Part shown: positions 49,912-52,121 of the stretch, piece after piece
How the letters are laid out: the number at the start of each line of letters is the position of its first letter
Numbering within the stretch: the stretch's first letter is position 1
Assembly (NCBI RefSeq): GCF_030580655.1
Contig: NZ_JAUQTB010000019.1
Span: forward strand, 1 to 52,121
Direction: 5' to 3'
DNA length: 52,121 bases
DNA from: Paenibacillus lacisoli
GTDB lineage: Bacteria > Bacillota > Bacilli > Paenibacillales > Paenibacillaceae
Position numbers and translations under genes: made by a program
Notes under the pieces: generated by a model
What the model saw: the letters and a program-made list of their open reading frames with translations, nothing else
What the model was told of the DNA's origin: nothing
Database searches by the model: none

Positions 49912-51603
49912 TTATAATTTGAATTTGCCAATCAATGTCTTCAGGGTGCCGGCCAATTCGGAGAGCGAACCGGAAGAGGCAGTAATTTCCTCCATGGAGG
50001 CTAGCTGCTCCTGTGTAGAGGCAGATATCGTTTGGGTATTGGCCGCGTTCTGTTTCGCAATCCGGGTGACCGCGTCCATTCCTGAATTCACGCGGACGGA
50101 ATCGTCCAGAATCAGCATTGCTTCCTGGCTGACTTCTTCCACATCACGTTCAGCCTGGCGAATGAGCTCCAATATCCCTTCAAAGGACACTCCTGCCAGA
50201 TCGACAAGTTGAATGCCTTTCTGAATTTCGATCGTTCCCTGATTCATTTCATCCACAGCTTTCTCCGCTACCTGCTGGATACCTGACACCAGCCGGGATA
50301 TCTGATCGGCTGATGTTTTGGACTGTTCGGCGAGCTTGCGTACTTCTTGGGCCACGACCGAGAACCCCCGACCTTGTTCGCCTGCCCGGGCAGCTTCAAT
50401 GCTGGCATTCAAAGCAAGCAGGTCTGTCTGCGAACTGATCTCCGTAATGAGGCGGACTGCACTTGAAATTTGGTCAATCTGGTCATTCAACCCGAGGATC
50501 ACTTGGGTAAGTCCGCTGTTGCTTCCCTCGATGATGCGGATCTGCTGTATAGCACGGCTTAATTCTTCTTTACCTTGCAAGGCAGTGGCAGAGGTAGTGC
50601 TGACAGAACCCAATACCGACTGTCCATGCTCTGCGATATGGGTAACCTTGCTGGACAGTTCTTCCATGGTGCTGGCATTCTCCATCAAATGCTGTACCTG
50701 CTGCTCAATCCCTTCTGTAATTTGCTGCATGGCATCAGAGATATGTAAAGTGGCTTGTCCGGTCTGTTCCGCACTGGATTTCAATTGAACGGAAGAGGCT
50801 GCAGTATGAATGGACACTTCTTCGGCGTTTCCGATAATATCCCGCAGTGAGGAGGTCATACTGTTGAATGCGTCCGAGAGCTTGGATAGCTCATCATTCC
50901 CCTTGAATTTAAGCTCAGCAAGGTTTAGATCTCCTTGTGCAACAGATTCGGCGCTGTTTTTCAACTGGCTGATGCGGCGGATCATATACTGGGACAGCAT
51001 GAATGCAATGCCGAGAGAGAGAATGATAGCTGCCGCAGCAAGACCATAGCTCAAATATTGAACGAGCTGATTGGTATTCTTGATATCCTGCCTGTAAGCT
51101 TCCATTTTAGCTTCCTCTCCTTTTACTAAAGAAAGCAGGGAGAAGGCGATGGGATCATACGAATCCCTGGTATAGTTGTTTTGGGCATTGCTGAAATCCG
51201 TGAGAAGGGCATCCATAATGGCCTGTTTGTTCTCCAGACTGCTGCGCCACCGTTCAGTAAATTTAGCAATCTGTTGAAGATCCTGTGCATTTGCAGTCAT
51301 TGCTTTAAGATTGGAAAGCTCCGTCTCGACAAACTTGATGTCTGCATCGTAGCGCGTTCTGTAAGAATCCCGGGTGCCCGGCGAAGCCAGCATATAAGCG
51401 GCACCGTCATCATCGGTCATTCGCGCGTACAGATTCAGTCTTTGAATGACGCTCATACGCTGCTGTGACTCCATAATAAGGCTCGTTTTCTGGATGATCT
51501 GCCGGTTCATCACCGTTGTGGAGACAACGGTCGCCACAAACAGCAAAATGATGGATAAGAAACTGAATAGAATTTTCATGCGAAGTGATAAATGAAATCT
51601 CAA
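49912..51603 (-). CDS. Methyl-accepting chemotaxis protein with 4HB sensor
   Basis: A 563-residue chemoreceptor. TM1 ~10-32, extracellular four-helix-bundle-type sensor (~33-183: RMSVIQRLNLYARMTDDDGA, ERWRSSLENKQAIMDALLTD), TM2 ~184-206, HAMP (~207-260) and a signalling domain whose tip reads [20 protein letters not shown], needed for CheA/CheW contact. Start is TTG (51601-51603), 8 bases after GGGGGA. It is the first gene of an operon with an orphan sugar-binding lipoprotein, so the sensor may detect a ligand-loaded binding protein on the outer membrane face, as Tar does with MalE. Confidence 0.93.
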   Translation of the reverse strand: MRFHLSLRMKILFSFLSIILLFVATVVSTTVMNRQIIQKTSLIMESQQRMSVIQRLNLYARMTDDDGAAYMLASPGTRDSYRTRYDADIKFVETELSNLKAMTANAQDLQQIAKFTERWRSSLENKQAIMDALLTDFSNAQNNYTRDSYDPIAFSLLSLVKGEEAKMEAYRQDIKNTNQLVQYLSYGLAAAAIILSLGIAFMLSQYMIRRISQLKNSAESVAQGDLNLAELKFKGNDELSKLSDAFNSMTSSLRDIIGNAEEVSIHTAASSVQLKSSAEQTGQATLHISDAMQQITEGIEQQVQHLMENASTMEELSSKVTHIAEHGQSVLGSVSTTSATALQGKEELSRAIQQIRIIEGSNSGLTQVILGLNDQIDQISSAVRLITEISSQTDLLALNASIEAARAGEQGRGFSVVAQEVRKLAEQSKTSADQISRLVSGIQQVAEKAVDEMNQGTIEIQKGIQLVDLAGVSFEGILELIRQAERDVEEVSQEAMLILDDSVRVNSGMDAVTRIAKQNAANTQTISASTQEQLASMEEITASSGSLSELAGTLKTLIGKFKL

Positions 51604-51888
51604 AAAGTGTCCCCCCTGAATGTCTTCATATCTATTGGAAAATTTTAAGTTATCATATCCTGAATTAGGTATTGATTCCTATATGTTGTATGAAAGAGAC
51701 TAATATAACATACAAAATATTGCTTTTTTCGACATATTAATCGTAAACTTCACGATAAAGGAAGAACGAGTTCATTACCTTAGAACTATTTCTATAAAAT
51801 GATTTGTTCCAGATAAGCTCATCACAAGCAGACCGCTCCTCAGGGAAGCGGCCTGTCTTGCAGATGTGCTTGAATTTCGGACGGTTAC
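51604..51888. other. Intergenic region, mostly without features
   Basis: An AT-rich stretch upstream of the chemoreceptor operon. A hairpin-like sequence at 51826-51862 (CCGCT/AGCGG core) lies beyond the VOC gene stop and may be a weak terminator. No convincing promoter was found by eye. Confidence 0.4.
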
Positions 51889-52050
51889 TTACTTCAATCG
51901 CTCATCGTACATCAGTTGAAGCTGCACACCAAACGGGTCTTCAACAATTCCATAAGCTTTGCTGAACACGTTGCCGGCCAGCGGTACAATGACCTTGACG
52001 CGATGATCTGTCAGCAGACTGTTGTAGAATTTCTCAATCTCTTCTAGGAT
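51889..52050 (-). pseudogene. VOC-family (PhnB/glyoxalase-like) protein, C-terminus cut by an insertion
   Basis: The minus-strand frame reads EEIEKFYNSLLTDHRVKVIV, PLAGNVFSKAYGIVEDPFGV, QLQLMYDERLK and a TAA stop at 51889-51891. GIVEDPFGVQLQL is the C-terminal metal-binding strand of PhnB/3-demethylubiquinone-like VOC proteins. The coding sequence continues only to about 52050, where DNA of an insertion sequence begins, so the N-terminal part is separated or lost. Boundary uncertain by a few bases. Confidence 0.75.
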
Positions 52051-52121
52051 GTGTCTGAAAACTAAATATTATGGTAAGATTTGAGAAAAACGAATGGAGT
52101 AGCAAACATGAGTCAAAGACG
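52051..52121 (+). mobile_element. Left end of a second insertion sequence, with transposase start
   Basis: At about 52051 the VOC frame gives way to TGTCTGAAAACTAAATA, an AT-rich end-like sequence, then an AGTAGCAAAC leader and an ATG at 52108 opening MSQRR, which runs off the window. That is how IS transposase genes start, with an ORF about 55 bases from the element end. The family cannot be fixed (IS3 OrfA or IS5 types fit). A CTAG just before the junction might be part of a target site. Confidence 0.6.

Noticed and set aside
1..52121. tRNA or rRNA genes
   Set aside because: No cloverleaf with the conserved T-arm sequence or rRNA motif was found by eye.

Overview
The window looks like chromosomal DNA of a Paenibacillus-type, low-to-mid G+C Gram-positive spore-former. 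The basis is recognition of protein families by eye: orthologue-like TcyP, YwnH, YjdF, AadK, YtxH, secreted family I.4 lipase and AdhR-type MerR proteins, a cell-wall protein with SLH domains, purine-rich Shine-Dalgarno sites almost everywhere, frequent TTG/GTG starts and many hairpin-plus-T terminators. I see no rRNA, tRNA or CRISPR array and no coherent prophage.

Layout. 1-246 is the right end of an IS3/IS150-like element. 0.3-4.9 kb: a chemoreceptor (minus), then the cystine symporter tcyP and a queuosine-precursor transporter whose leader is a preQ1-I-type riboswitch. 5-11 kb: mostly minus-strand metabolic genes (M24 peptidase, MBL hydrolase, FG-GAP repeat protein, two-part ThrE-type exporter, an unrecognised 291-aa protein) plus ywnH. 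11.5-17.9 kb: HAD phosphatase, adenosine deaminase, ZIP-like transporter, FrnE/DsbA-type oxidoreductase, and an acetamidase-permease pair. 18-20.8 kb: a tightly overlapping operon of a short histidine kinase, an AraC-type response regulator and a 12-TM, SSS-like membrane protein. 22.7-29.3 kb: a six-gene purine-scavenging operon (PotABCD-type ABC transporter, nucleoside hydrolase, adenine deaminase). 29.4-32.2 kb: Nudix hydrolase, a frameshifted secreted protein, a stalk-domain protein and an AadK-type aminoglycoside nucleotidyltransferase. 32.3-38.9 kb: yjdF with its riboswitch leader, then an operon of a tail-collar protein, an acetyltransferase and a 1599-aa surface protein with eight 106-aa Ig-like repeats and three SLH domains. 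39-52 kb: small-gene territory with several decayed genes (a ClpP C-terminal fragment, a DUF3221 remnant, a small ORF with an internal stop), stress-type genes, and an operon of a chemoreceptor with an orphan sugar-type binding lipoprotein. The right edge is a VOC-family gene cut by a second insertion sequence.

How genes work together. Purine use is the strongest theme: the ABC operon would import nucleosides or bases, the hydrolase releases the base, adenine deaminase makes hypoxanthine, and a separate adenosine deaminase lies 10 kb upstream. Three RNA or protein switches are readable directly: preQ1 with its transporter, the yjdF azaaromatic-sensing leader, and a MerR operator with a 19-bp spacer. 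The items most likely to repay study are the kinase-regulator-transporter operon, the collar-acetyltransferase-SLH operon, and the chemoreceptor with its binding protein. All function calls come from reading the translated sequences by eye; no database search was run.
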